64,000 nucleotides of DNA from Gammaproteobacteria bacterium BRH_c0 (GTDB lineage Bacteria; Pseudomonadota; Gammaproteobacteria; Pseudomonadales; Porticoccaceae), in assembly GCA_000961645.1 (NCBI GenBank), contig LADM01000120.1, positions 37,223 to 101,222 on the forward strand, read 5' to 3'. Shown one piece after another: positions 47,415-55,860 of the stretch (positions are counted from its first letter, which is position 1; each line of letters starts with the position of its first letter). The notes below the pieces were generated by a model, which was not told the DNA's origin, made no database searches, and worked only from the letters and a program-made list of their open reading frames with translations. Both the position numbers and the translations under genes were made by a program.

Positions 47415-48998
47415 TCAGCGGATCAGCGCGTCGAAGTCGAGCCCCAGATCCTCCAGAATCACCTGCGCCGAGTTGCGACCGGAACCGCCGGTCACGCCGC
47501 TGCCGGGGTGAGTACTGGCCCCGCACATATACAGCTTGGGCACCGGGGTTTTGTACTGGCCCCAGCCCGGCACCGGGCGGTTGCCGCCGAGCTGCCAGCT
47601 GTAGAGGCCGATATGGCCGATATCGGCATGCTTCATGGCATTGTCGTGGCGCTCGAGATCCAGGGGCGTGAGGAAGTTGTAGGCGAGGATATTGTCATCG
47701 CTCATATTGGTGGTCATTTCCCGCAGGTCGGCGACAAAACCGTCGTACACCTGCTTGCCGATCTCGTCCCATTTTTTCGGCCCGCCATCTTTGAGGTTGT
47801 AGGGCGCAAAGCCGTACAGGTGCAGCGCCCCCTTGCCCTCCGGCACCCGCGTCGGGTCCACCTTGTGCTGGCCCACATAGCAGGCAAAATCGCGGCGCGG
47901 AATGCCGTATTCGAGATCGCGGAAGGCGCGGGCAAATTCCTCCACATTGGAGTGGGATTTCTCGATCCAGAAGAATTCGTTGACGCTGTCGCTGACCTTG
48001 AATTTGGCGTCCTCGTGGAGGGCCATATGGATCTGGAACGGCTGGATGCTGGCGTATTTGAGGCGCTTGATGCTGCGCTCAAAGCCATCCGGCAGGGAAA
48101 AGCCCGGTACCATATCGGGGAACAGCTGCTGCACATGGAGGCTCGACACCACTGCCTTGCGGGCGTGGTATTCCTCTCCATCGTCCAGCACCACGCCGCG
48201 CGCCTCCTTGCTCTGGATAAGGATTTCCTTGACGCTGGCATTGAGCTTGATCACCCCGCCGGAATCCACAAAGCACTTTTGCAGCGCATCGGCCAGCGCC
48301 CAGGAGCCACCCACCGGCACGCCGGTACCGTGGCGATACATATAGGGCAGGATGATATAAAAGCCAAAACCGGTGCCGTTGTCGAAGGGGTTGGTCATGG
48401 CCTCCGAGGCGTAGCGCGCCAGGGCAATCTTCACTTTCGGGTGCTCGAACCACTCCTCGATCAGATCCCACGAGCTGATCGCCTGGGTGCGCAGCAGTTC
48501 GCGCCCTTCCACGCTCTGGTCGAGCATGGCCGCCTGCACGCCGGCATTGGGGGGCACGCTGAACATGCCCATCACCAGCATGTCGAGGGTTTTGAATACC
48601 TGTTCGTTAAAGGCCCTGTAGGCGACGGCATCCTTCTGGGAAAACTTGGCAATGGATTCGCAGGTGCGGTCGAGATCGGAATAAAACTCGAGCACGCTGC
48701 CATCGTCGAAAAAGGCCGCAGTCATTTTTTCGGGATTGACGTATTTGAGCCCGTATTTTGATTTCAGGCCCAGCTCGTCATTGACCATCAGCGGGTTGCC
48801 CTGGATCAGGGTGTGAGCCACCGAGTGGGTGTCGTGCAGGTAGCCGGGCAGGGTGTATTCCTTGGTCATCACCCCGCCGCCGATCTTGTCGTTGCGCTCG
48901 AGAATACAGACAGACAGCCCCGCCTTGGCCAGATAGCAGCCCAGCACGAGAGCATTGTGGCCGCCACCGGCAATGACGATGTCGTAGGTTTCGCTCAT
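47415..48998 (-). CDS. phytoene-desaturase-like FAD-dependent oxidoreductase
   Basis: This 527-residue protein has the N-terminal dinucleotide-binding motif IVIAGGGHNALVLGCYLAKAGLSVCILERND. The carotenoid/CrtI-like family pattern (GGGVMTKEYTLPGYLHDTHS; C-terminal CGASTHPGSGVTGGSGRNSAQVIL) is clear. I start at ATG 48998 with AGGAGG upstream. No other carotenoid gene is near, so it is probably one of the NAD(P)/FAD oxidoreductases acting on terpenoid, steroid or other hydrophobic substrates in this type of marine genome. Confidence 0.88.
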   Translation of the reverse strand: MSETYDIVIAGGGHNALVLGCYLAKAGLSVCILERNDKIGGGVMTKEYTLPGYLHDTHSVAHTLIQGNPLMVNDELGLKSKYGLKYVNPEKMTAAFFDDGSVLEFYSDLDRTCESIAKFSQKDAVAYRAFNEQVFKTLDMLVMGMFSVPPNAGVQAAMLDQSVEGRELLRTQAISSWDLIEEWFEHPKVKIALARYASEAMTNPFDNGTGFGFYIILPYMYRHGTGVPVGGSWALADALQKCFVDSGGVIKLNASVKEILIQSKEARGVVLDDGEEYHARKAVVSSLHVQQLFPDMVPGFSLPDGFERSIKRLKYASIQPFQIHMALHEDAKFKVSDSVNEFFWIEKSHSNVEEFARAFRDLEYGIPRRDFACYVGQHKVDPTRVPEGKGALHLYGFAPYNLKDGGPKKWDEIGKQVYDGFVADLREMTTNMSDDNILAYNFLTPLDLERHDNAMKHADIGHIGLYSWQLGGNRPVPGWGQYKTPVPKLYMCGASTHPGSGVTGGSGRNSAQVILEDLGLDFDALIR

Positions 48999-49112
48999 GG
49001 TTTCCTCCTGAATATCGTTATGGTGTTTCCAAAGGGTAGAACAGGCAAAGCGACCTTTAGTGTAGACGCTGATGGAAAAACCGCATTTATTGAGGTGGGT
49101 CAAAAGCAGTTT

Positions 49113-49177
49113 TCTCGCGAAGACGCCAGGCACGCCAAGAAAAGATTGGAAGTGCTCTTCCTGGCGTCTTCGCGAGA
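49113..49177. repeat. 18-bp inverted repeat in the oxidoreductase/MFS intergenic region
   Basis: TCTCGCGAAGACGCCAGG (49113-49130) pairs perfectly with 49160-49177 around a 29-base loop. The 335-base gap between the divergent genes (48999-49333) holds this element and otherwise nothing I can assign; the MFS promoter is not obvious. Confidence 0.85.
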
Positions 49178-49333
49178 GTAATTATCTTTGAGCCATTGAA
49201 AATGAATCCTCAAGGTTGCGACAGAGCAATCACCAGCAGGTAGAGTTGTCCGGGTGCAGCCTATAGAATGGGCTGTGCAAATCACCAACCGATAAGCACC
49301 TGTCTTATCCATCACCGCCCATAAGGATAAAAA

Positions 49334-50521
49334 ATGCGCCTCAACTACCGCTGGCAAGTGCTGGCTTTTGCCGTAATCATGCAAGCACTGATCATTGGTA
49401 TTGGTGTCTACTGCTTTGCCTTTTTTGTCGTTCACTGGGTGGAGGAGTTCAACGTCCCGCGCAGCGAACTGATGCTGGGCTACATGGGGATGACATTGAT
49501 GGCCGGGGTGCTGGCGCCCTTCAGCGGTATCCTGATCGACAAGTTCCAGAGCCGCTGGGTGATCACCTTCGGCGTCGCCACCTATACCCTGGGTTTGCTG
49601 GCGGTCTCGATGGCGCCCGCCGCTGTGGCCATCAACCTGATCTTCTGGCTGGTGATGCCCCTCGGTATGGCCCTGGCCGGGCCGCTGATGGCCCAGACCC
49701 TCGTCGCCCAGGCCTTCGACAGCAAGCGCGGCATGGCGCTGGGGATTTGTGCGCTGGGTACCTCGGTGGGCGGCCTGATCATGCCGGTGGTAGCCACCAC
49801 CATGCTCACCCATATGGCGTGGCGTCCGGCAATGGCCAGCCTGGCGATTGTTATCAGCGTGGTGATACTGCCGCTCGCCTTTGTGATTGTCAGAACGCGG
49901 GAAAAGGTCACCAGCCACAGCGACAGCAAGCCCGCTATCACCACCCGCGAGATACTCCGCAATAAAGATGTGTACCTGCTTGGTGTAGCCTACTTCGTGC
50001 CCGCCAGCCTGTTTGTGGCGGTGCTGCAAAACATGGGGTTGTACGCCCAGGATCTCGCCATCCCGCAGCAGCAGGCAGGTTTTATTGTGGGTGGTGCGGC
50101 GCTGGTGATGGCGGTGGGCAAATTCGCCGCTGGCTCACTGGCGGACAGGATCAGCCACCACACCATCTATTACACCCTGCTGGGACTGGCCACGGTGGGC
50201 ATGATTGCGGTGGCAACTTCAAAGAGTTTTGTACCCCTTGCGTCCGGCGTTTTGCTGCTTGCTGCCACAGCCGGGGGCGTGTTGCCGCTGGTCAGTACAG
50301 CGGCGGCGCAGCGTTTTGGCATCGCCAATTTTGGCCGCGCCATGGGGGTAATCATGGGCTTTGGCAGTCTCTCCGGCGTGGCGCCCCTCACGGCGGGCTG
50401 GATACGGGACTATTCCGGCAGTTACGAAGTGTCGTTCCTGGTGTTGGCGCCGCTGATGCTGCCCGCCCTGATCTGCTTCAGCCGCCTGAAAAAACACCAG
50501 GCAGAACCTGCCCTCGCCTAG
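49334..50521 (+). CDS. MFS transporter
   Basis: This 395-residue permease has twelve predicted helices in two sets of six, with a basic loop between helices 2 and 3 (GILIDKFQSRWV) and a central cytoplasmic loop (RTREKVTSHSDSKPAITTREILRNKD). The sequence resembles the monocarboxylate/organic-acid exporter branch. Its substrate is unknown. It is divergent from the FAD oxidoreductase and may move that pathway's substrate. Confidence 0.9.
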   Translation: MRLNYRWQVLAFAVIMQALIIGIGVYCFAFFVVHWVEEFNVPRSELMLGYMGMTLMAGVLAPFSGILIDKFQSRWVITFGVATYTLGLLAVSMAPAAVAINLIFWLVMPLGMALAGPLMAQTLVAQAFDSKRGMALGICALGTSVGGLIMPVVATTMLTHMAWRPAMASLAIVISVVILPLAFVIVRTREKVTSHSDSKPAITTREILRNKDVYLLGVAYFVPASLFVAVLQNMGLYAQDLAIPQQQAGFIVGGAALVMAVGKFAAGSLADRISHHTIYYTLLGLATVGMIAVATSKSFVPLASGVLLLAATAGGVLPLVSTAAAQRFGIANFGRAMGVIMGFGSLSGVAPLTAGWIRDYSGSYEVSFLVLAPLMLPALICFSRLKKHQAEPALA

Positions 50522-50561
50522 CGGGTTGTTGAAGGCCGCAATGTCTTGTACGGAATGGCTT

Positions 50562-50587
50562 GGGCGCGGTGAATAAACACCGCGCCC
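50562..50587. terminator. GC-rich hairpin between MFS gene and ybaK-like gene
   Basis: A perfect 10-bp stem (50562-50571 with 50578-50587, loop AATAAA) lies between the convergent stops. There is no T-run, so any termination would be Rho-dependent or weak. Confidence 0.5.
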
Positions 50588-50603
50588 GCTGCCTGCCCCG
50601 GCT

Positions 50604-51074
50604 TTACATATGGCGGCTGAAGCGACCGTGCTCCGCGTTGGCCATCAGGCGGTGAAACTCCCGGTTGCCAAGGCGTACCAGGGTTTCGTGATCGCCTGCG
50701 TCAAAGTAGATATCCGGCTGGTTCACCAGCGTCTCGTCGTAACAGACTCGCAATCCGTAGGCCTGCCCCAGGGGTGTCAGCGCACCCGGTTCGCAATCGC
50801 CGAACAGATCGCGAATCTCCTCCTCCGTCGCCAATCCCAGCCGCTCGTGGAACTGGTGTGACAGTTCGCTCAGATCCGCCCTGCAGGTGCTGGGAATCAC
50901 CAGTACCCGGTACCCGCTATCGCCCTTGATCAGCACCGCTTTCGCCAGCCTCTCGCCGCTGACATTGGACTGTTCGGCGATATGACTCGCCGTGACGGCG
51001 CGGGGGTGCGACAGCACCTCGAAATCCACATCCTGGTTTTTCAGAAACTCCTGCATTGTCATTGCCATGGCCAT
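50604..51074 (-). CDS. YbaK/ProX-type aminoacyl-tRNA deacylase
   Basis: This 156-residue single-domain editing protein starts at ATG 51074 with AAGGAG upstream; two more ATGs follow in frame. The pattern (SHPRAVTASHIAEQSNVSGERLAKAVLIKGDSGYRVLVIPSTCRADL...DCEPGALTPLGQAYGLRVCYDETL) matches the YbaK/prolyl-tRNA-associated domain. Such proteins hydrolyse mischarged tRNA, e.g. Ala- or Cys-tRNA(Pro). The exact specificity is not readable. Confidence 0.87.
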   Translation of the reverse strand: MAMAMTMQEFLKNQDVDFEVLSHPRAVTASHIAEQSNVSGERLAKAVLIKGDSGYRVLVIPSTCRADLSELSHQFHERLGLATEEEIRDLFGDCEPGALTPLGQAYGLRVCYDETLVNQPDIYFDAGDHETLVRLGNREFHRLMANAEHGRFSRHM

Positions 51075-51207
51075 GATATCTGCTCCTTCCGGCCCCGGGC
51101 CGGATCTGTATCTGTCAATTGCCGTTGCCTGTAGCGCCACTGGCAGTGGCAGCAACGCGGCTGGGCTACAGCACAAGCATAGTCCTGAATGGGCGCAGGA
51201 GGGGGCA

Positions 51208-51234
51208 GAGATGGTGGAGTGGGAGATGGGAGAT
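51208..51234. repeat. short GGGAGAT heptamer run
   Basis: Two perfect GGGAGAT units (51221-51234) are preceded by imperfect ones, directly beside the terminator hairpin at 51236-51265. It is another member of the family seen near 3.4, 36.4 and 43.1 kb. Confidence 0.7.
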
Positions 51235-51235
51235 A

Positions 51236-51265
51236 AAAACCCCGCCAGCAAGCTGGCGGGGTTTT
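51236..51265 (-). terminator. Rho-independent terminator of the MBL-fold gene
   Basis: AAAACCCCGCCAGC (51236-51249) pairs perfectly with 51252-51265. On the minus strand the stem is followed by TTTTT, 29 bases past the stop. Confidence 0.88.
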
Positions 51266-51293
51266 GGGTGGGGGTTGCGCTGGCTGTAGCGGC

Positions 51294-52553
51294 TCAGTCA
51301 GCGGCCAGGTATTCCTTCGCCTTTTTGATCTCGCTCTCCAGCCAGCCCGCTTCATCGTAGTATTTGGCCTGGCTCTTTTCGTGGAGCTGTTCCAGGGCCG
51401 CCAGTTCCGCCTGGCGAGCGCCGCGGTGCGCCGGGTCGATGGAGACCACCATATCGGTGAAGTGCAGTGCTTCCAGGGAGCGGCCCGCATCGGCATGGCG
51501 CTGGGCGCGTTCGGCAAGGGCCTCGATACCACCGGCCATCTCCGCCAGCTCGCTCCAGATGGCGCGGTGGGGTGTGGCGTACAGCTCGGTGGTGGATTCG
51601 AGGCGGAACCAGCCGGTGTACTCCTCCCACACAGCGCGCACATACCAGGCCACCGGTCCGCGACCGGGATTGAGGGTCAGTTCCGGGGGCAGGTCGATTT
51701 GCTTCATCAGCGTGAACAGGTCCGTGCCCGCCGCCATGCCCTTGACGGTCTCGTCGTGGATGTACTGCACCGCATCGCGCAGCTTGGTCAAATCGCGGGT
51801 GATGTTTTCAACGCCAACGATAGGCTCATCGTGGCCGGTGATCAGCAGTTCGGGCTTGAGGTCGATCATGAACTGCACATCGCGCAGCGACTGCTGGACA
51901 CTGCGCTGGCGATCGCCGCGAAGGGTGTAATAGTGGGGCAGTGCGCCGTAAATGGCCCCCAGCAGGTTGCCGATAAACAGGGTTTTTTCGGTGGGCAGCC
52001 ATACCACCAGTGAGTCGATGGTCTCTCCCGAGGGCGTCGAGAACAGTTCGAACTGGCGGCTGCCCACGTCGAAGCTGTGGTGCTCGGAGAACAGTGTCGC
52101 GGTCTGGAATTCCTCGACGTTATCCCAGGCCTTGAGGTGCTCGGGGTTGGGCAGCAGGCCGGAGAGGATCTTGGCGCCGCGCGGCGCAAAAAATGGCGCC
52201 AGCAGGTTGCGCTCGCTGCGGATGTTGAAAAAATTCTTCTGTGCCAGCAGCTCCACGCCGGGATCGTTGAAGGCCGCCCAGCCACCCATATGGTCGGGGT
52301 GGCTCTGGGTGAAGATCATCTTGCTCACCCTGAGGGGGCGACCCAGCAGCTGCTCAAAGCGCTCGCGGTTGCGCTTGCCCTGGTAGGGCATGCCGGTGTT
52401 GATCACCACATCGCCCGCGTCAGTGGTAACCAGGTAGCTGTTGGAGGTACCGCGCGACATCAGGATATGGTCGTTGATGCGCTCGGCGCCTTTTTCAGGC
52501 TCCCAGGCAACGGATTTGATCATGCTATGGTTGTTGCTCGAATACTGTGTCAT
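51294..52553 (-). CDS. MBL-fold hydrolase, alkylsulfatase-like
   Basis: This 419-residue protein has an N-terminal metallo-beta-lactamase fold with TQSHPDHMGG (residues 82-91) and a later metal His region (LLITGHDEPI). The C-terminal helical part (MKQIDLPPELTLNPGRGPVAWYVRAVWEEYTGWFRLESTTELY) is the dimerisation region of SdsA1-type alkylsulfatases. The usual HxHxDH metal motif reads Gln83-x-His-x-Asp-His, so one zinc ligand is changed. I use ATG 52553; ATG 52580 is possible. Confidence 0.85.
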   Translation of the reverse strand: MTQYSSNNHSMIKSVAWEPEKGAERINDHILMSRGTSNSYLVTTDAGDVVINTGMPYQGKRNRERFEQLLGRPLRVSKMIFTQSHPDHMGGWAAFNDPGVELLAQKNFFNIRSERNLLAPFFAPRGAKILSGLLPNPEHLKAWDNVEEFQTATLFSEHHSFDVGSRQFELFSTPSGETIDSLVVWLPTEKTLFIGNLLGAIYGALPHYYTLRGDRQRSVQQSLRDVQFMIDLKPELLITGHDEPIVGVENITRDLTKLRDAVQYIHDETVKGMAAGTDLFTLMKQIDLPPELTLNPGRGPVAWYVRAVWEEYTGWFRLESTTELYATPHRAIWSELAEMAGGIEALAERAQRHADAGRSLEALHFTDMVVSIDPAHRGARQAELAALEQLHEKSQAKYYDEAGWLESEIKKAKEYLAAD

Positions 52554-52758
52554 GGAAGGCTCTCGTGCTCTTATTGTCATGGAATAGGGTATGACGGATG
52601 GCACACAAAACGCAGGCTACCCGATGAAGGCAATGTGCAGTCGTCGGGGGCAAGAGTCAACCGACCATAACCATCCCGGCCAACAGGAGCATCCCGAAAT
52701 GTCCCGATCAGACTATTTGGTCCAGAATTCAAAAGGCCTGCGCGACCGCAATCCCAGC

Positions 52759-52774
52759 TATTGTCTGGACAATA
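52759..52774. promoter_or_regulatory. palindromic operator-like site in the MBL/TauE divergent region
   Basis: TATTGTC-TG-GACAATA has perfect 7-bp arms. The 306-base region (52554-52859) between the divergent genes otherwise holds only a 13-bp direct repeat next to the TauE start (52831-52843 and 52845-52857). A regulator of both genes could bind here; none is encoded nearby. Confidence 0.4.
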
Positions 52775-52859
52775 ACAGGCGATTTTACCCGCCCTGACAC
52801 GCTATGCTTTGCAGCTGTCACGGAACACTCCCACAGCGAGATTGCCACAGCGAGATTAC

Positions 52860-53624
52860 ATGGAATACGAACTGACCTGGTTGACGGTCACCTTACTGTT
52901 TGCCTCCGGCATCATTGCCAGCTGCATCAATGTGCTGGCGGGGGGCGGATCACTGCTCACCCTGCCGGCCCTGATGTTGCTGGGCATGCCCGCTGATATC
53001 GCCAACGCCACCAACCGGGTCGGCGTGTTTTTGCAGTCGGTGGAGGGAGTGCGGGGGTTTCACCGCCATGGCATGTTTGCCAGTGAGGCCATCCTGCCGA
53101 TCCTGGTGCCGACAGTCAGCGGGTCGCTGGTTGGGGCGCTGGTGGCGTCCTACCTGCCCGCCACAGTGCTGGAGCCGGTGCTGTTGACCACCATGATCGC
53201 CATGGCGGTACTGATGGTGTTGCGCCCCTCGGTGGTGGTGCCGCCAGCGGGTACCATTCCCCTCTCGGTCAATCAATCACCGCTGGGCTGGGTCAGCCTG
53301 TTTGCTGCGGGATTGTATGGCGGCTTTGTCCAGGCGGCGGTGGGTTTTGTGCTGATTGCCGCACTGGCAGGTGCCCTGCGCTACGACCTGGTGCGCGCCA
53401 ACGCCCTCAAGCTGGCCTGTACCGGCATCTTCAGTCTGGTGGCGCTGGTGGTGTTTGTGGCCCGGGGCCAGGTGCTGTGGGTGCCGGGGCTGATCCTCGC
53501 CGCAGGCATGGTGATCGGCGTGCGCCTGTCGGTGCGCTTTGCCATTTCTGTCGACCAGAAAGTGCTGCGCTGGTTTTTGCTGGTGATGGTAGTGGTGGTG
53601 TGTCTGGCGGCGTGGTTTAAATGA
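52860..53624 (+). CDS. TauE/SafE-family sulfite/anion exporter-like membrane protein
   Basis: This 254-residue membrane protein has about eight helices. The N-terminal block LTVTLLFASGIIASCINVLAGGGSLLTLPALMLLGMPADIANATNRVGVFLQS is the TauE/SafE signature, repeated in divergent form in the second half (GLYGGFVQAAVGFVLIAALAGALRYDLVRANALK). Known members export sulfite or sulfoacetate or move other anions. Its place opposite an alkylsulfatase-like gene suggests sulfur traffic, which is inference. Start ATG 52860. Confidence 0.9.
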   Translation: MEYELTWLTVTLLFASGIIASCINVLAGGGSLLTLPALMLLGMPADIANATNRVGVFLQSVEGVRGFHRHGMFASEAILPILVPTVSGSLVGALVASYLPATVLEPVLLTTMIAMAVLMVLRPSVVVPPAGTIPLSVNQSPLGWVSLFAAGLYGGFVQAAVGFVLIAALAGALRYDLVRANALKLACTGIFSLVALVVFVARGQVLWVPGLILAAGMVIGVRLSVRFAISVDQKVLRWFLLVMVVVVCLAAWFK

Positions 53625-53670
53625 TCAATGGTATTTTTTGAATAATTCACTTCACAGGGGACAGGGAAAT

Positions 53671-54468
53671 ATGGGCTTTTCAGCCATTATCATCGGTGAC
53701 GAAATTATCCGCGGCAAGCGCCAGGACGGGCACTTTGCCAGGCTGCTGCAAATCATGTCGGCACGGGGCCTGGTGCTGGACTCGGTCACCTATGTGGGTG
53801 ATGACCCGGTCAAGCTTACCGAGGTGCTGCGCCGCAGCATGGCCGGCAATGATGTGGTGTTCAGTTTTGGCGGTATCGGCATCACTCCCGATGACCGCAC
53901 CCGCCAGTGCGCCGCCGAGGCTAGCGGTCAGCCGTTAGAGGTACACCCGGATGCGGAGCGGGAAATCCGCATTGTGCTGGCCGAATACCAGCGCGAGGTC
54001 ACTGACGAAATGCTCCAGTTTGGCGCTTTTCCCCAGGGCAGCCGCATCATTCCCAACCCGGTCAACCGCATTCCCGGTTTCAGCCATGGCCACCATCACT
54101 TTGTGCCAGGTTTTCCGCAGATGGCGTGGCCGATGATTGATTGGGTGCTGGATACCCTCTATCGCGACCAGTTCAATCTTGTGCCGGAGGCCGAGAAAGG
54201 AGTGTTTGTGCTGGACGGCAATGAGGGCACCCTGCTGCCGCTGATGAAGCAGCTGGAACTGGAATATCCAGGGGTGCGGGTATTCAGCCTGCCGTCATTC
54301 CGCGAGGGGTCAACACCGGGTTATGTGGAGCTGGGGGTGCGCGGTGAACCGTCCCAGGTGGCGGCCGCCTTTGAGGTGATGTGCAACGAAATTACGGCCC
54401 TTGGATTTTCTTACAGTGCCGAGTTGCAGGTTGGAGATGCCAGTCCCAAGCCGATGGAAGGCGAATAA
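53671..54468 (+). CDS. CinA/MoaB-type molybdopterin-binding domain protein
   Basis: This 265-residue protein has an N-terminal MoCF_biosynth domain: GFSAIIIGDEIIRGKRQDGHFARLL, then VVFSFGGIGITPDDRTRQCAAEA. The rest (VPGFPQMAWPMIDWVLDTLY...) matches the linker of CinA-like competence/damage proteins without the C-terminal deamidase. Such stand-alone forms are of uncertain role; FAD or molybdopterin-related pyrophosphatase activity has been seen in relatives. ATG 53671 has CAGGG upstream. It follows the TauE gene by 46 bases. Confidence 0.88.
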   Translation: MGFSAIIIGDEIIRGKRQDGHFARLLQIMSARGLVLDSVTYVGDDPVKLTEVLRRSMAGNDVVFSFGGIGITPDDRTRQCAAEASGQPLEVHPDAEREIRIVLAEYQREVTDEMLQFGAFPQGSRIIPNPVNRIPGFSHGHHHFVPGFPQMAWPMIDWVLDTLYRDQFNLVPEAEKGVFVLDGNEGTLLPLMKQLELEYPGVRVFSLPSFREGSTPGYVELGVRGEPSQVAAAFEVMCNEITALGFSYSAELQVGDASPKPMEGE

Positions 54469-54510
54469 TAGCCGCGCATCTGCAGTCAGGTCTGTCTTGA
54501 TAGGAGATAA

Positions 54511-54544
54511 ACGTGACACGTGGCGAACACAGCCCGTGTCACGT
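54511..54544. terminator. hairpin between convergent genes
   Basis: ACGTGACACG (54511-54520) pairs perfectly with CGTGTCACGT (54535-54544) over a 14-base loop. There is no T-tract. It lies between the CinA-like and sulfotransferase stops. Confidence 0.5.
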
Positions 54545-54569
54545 ATTCCACTCAACCAATACCGGTTGT

Positions 54570-55727
54570 CTACAGCCCAAAACGATCACAATAATCACTG
54601 AACATTCTGCGCATTTGATCTTTGCTGTAACCAAATTTCTCCAGTGAATAGTGGTGCTTGCCGTAGCGGTTGGCGCGGTGCGCCGGATCTGCCAGGCGCT
54701 GCCTGAGGGCGTTCTCGTAGGATTTTGTGAAGGGAATACCGCATTTTTCGTAAATGGGTGCAATCACGGCAACCGGGTCGTTCACCAGATCCTGAAAACG
54801 GATATGGTGCAGGCGAGGGTCGCTGGTGGCGGGGCAGTTCATGATGGCATCGACGCCCGCCTTGAGCTGCTCAAGCATGGCGGAATGCTGGAAGTTATAG
54901 AGCTCGCCGTTGAACGGTTTGTACTGGATATCCATGTGGTCCATCAGCGAGGCGATATAGTCCTCCGGCGCGCGATGAATCCAGAATCCCACCATGTCCG
55001 GAAACACCTCAAGCAGTGCCGGTGCCAGGTATTGGTGCATCACCCCTTTGCCTACCCAGCGTTTGGTCGGCATTTTCCACTGTAGCTGCTGGAGGAATTT
55101 TTTCTGGAACTCAAACGCCAGCACCGGATCCTCGGGCGGGGTGGCAAAACAGATATTCGGCACCTTGAGAAACCACAGGGGATAGACAATATGAAAATCC
55201 AGGGAGGACAGGTATTCATCTTCCGCCTCGGTGAGGGCGCCCTGGTCAAAATAGGGGTGGGCCTGCAACATGCGCGGTGAGGTTTCAAGGATGTAGCGCA
55301 CATACTCTTCCTGCTCGGCGCGGGCATGGGCATCGTGGGCCGGGTCGACACCGGGTGGGGGTGAAGGGTGCTGTACCTCGGAATAAATCGGCGTGCGATG
55401 ACCTTCATCCAGGGTCAGCAGTGACTGGATAAGGGTGGTGCCAGCGCGGGGATTGCCCAGCACAAAAAACGGCTGCTTGATTTCGCCCTCGAGAATTTGC
55501 GGTGTTTGCGCCCAGTCCCGTTCCAGTTGCAGGCGCTTGATCACGGTTTCTGTAACCTGCTGGACGGATATCGGGTATTGGGCGGCGGGAATGTGGCCAA
55601 AGTCGTTCATCAGGCCGATCATGCGATTAAAGCGATAGCGCAGCCCCTCATCGGCATAGCCAGTCAGACCGCTTTGGGCGATGGCCGCGTCCATGATTGC
55701 CTGGGCATCAAGTGGATAGGATGGCAT
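54570..55727 (-). CDS. PAPS-dependent sulfotransferase family protein
   Basis: This 385-residue protein has the PAPS 5'-phosphosulfate loop GNPRAGTTLIQSLL (about residue 92) of the Sulfotransfer_3 family. The 3'-phosphate region is around VFPDMVGFWIHRAPEDYIASLMD. A helical N-terminal part (about 80 residues) precedes the core, typical of the marine bacterial versions. The acceptor is unknown. It is the most downstream gene of a minus-strand set with phosphotransferase-like and SDR genes. Confidence 0.88.
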   Translation of the reverse strand: MPSYPLDAQAIMDAAIAQSGLTGYADEGLRYRFNRMIGLMNDFGHIPAAQYPISVQQVTETVIKRLQLERDWAQTPQILEGEIKQPFFVLGNPRAGTTLIQSLLTLDEGHRTPIYSEVQHPSPPPGVDPAHDAHARAEQEEYVRYILETSPRMLQAHPYFDQGALTEAEDEYLSSLDFHIVYPLWFLKVPNICFATPPEDPVLAFEFQKKFLQQLQWKMPTKRWVGKGVMHQYLAPALLEVFPDMVGFWIHRAPEDYIASLMDHMDIQYKPFNGELYNFQHSAMLEQLKAGVDAIMNCPATSDPRLHHIRFQDLVNDPVAVIAPIYEKCGIPFTKSYENALRQRLADPAHRANRYGKHHYSLEKFGYSKDQMRRMFSDYCDRFGL

Positions 55728-55860
55728 GGATCTCTCCGGTTGTTATTGTGGTGTTAGCGGGTATTGAGGCATTGCCCGCTGAATTGTTCGGGTTAACTGT
55801 TGTTGCACTCACCACGCTGTCTGAGAGGATGGTGAGTGCAGCTATACCTGACCAGGGCGC

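Noticed and set aside
47115..48761. 548-codon plus-strand frame
   Set aside because: It is antisense to the FAD oxidoreductase, whose dinucleotide motif and RBS are convincing.
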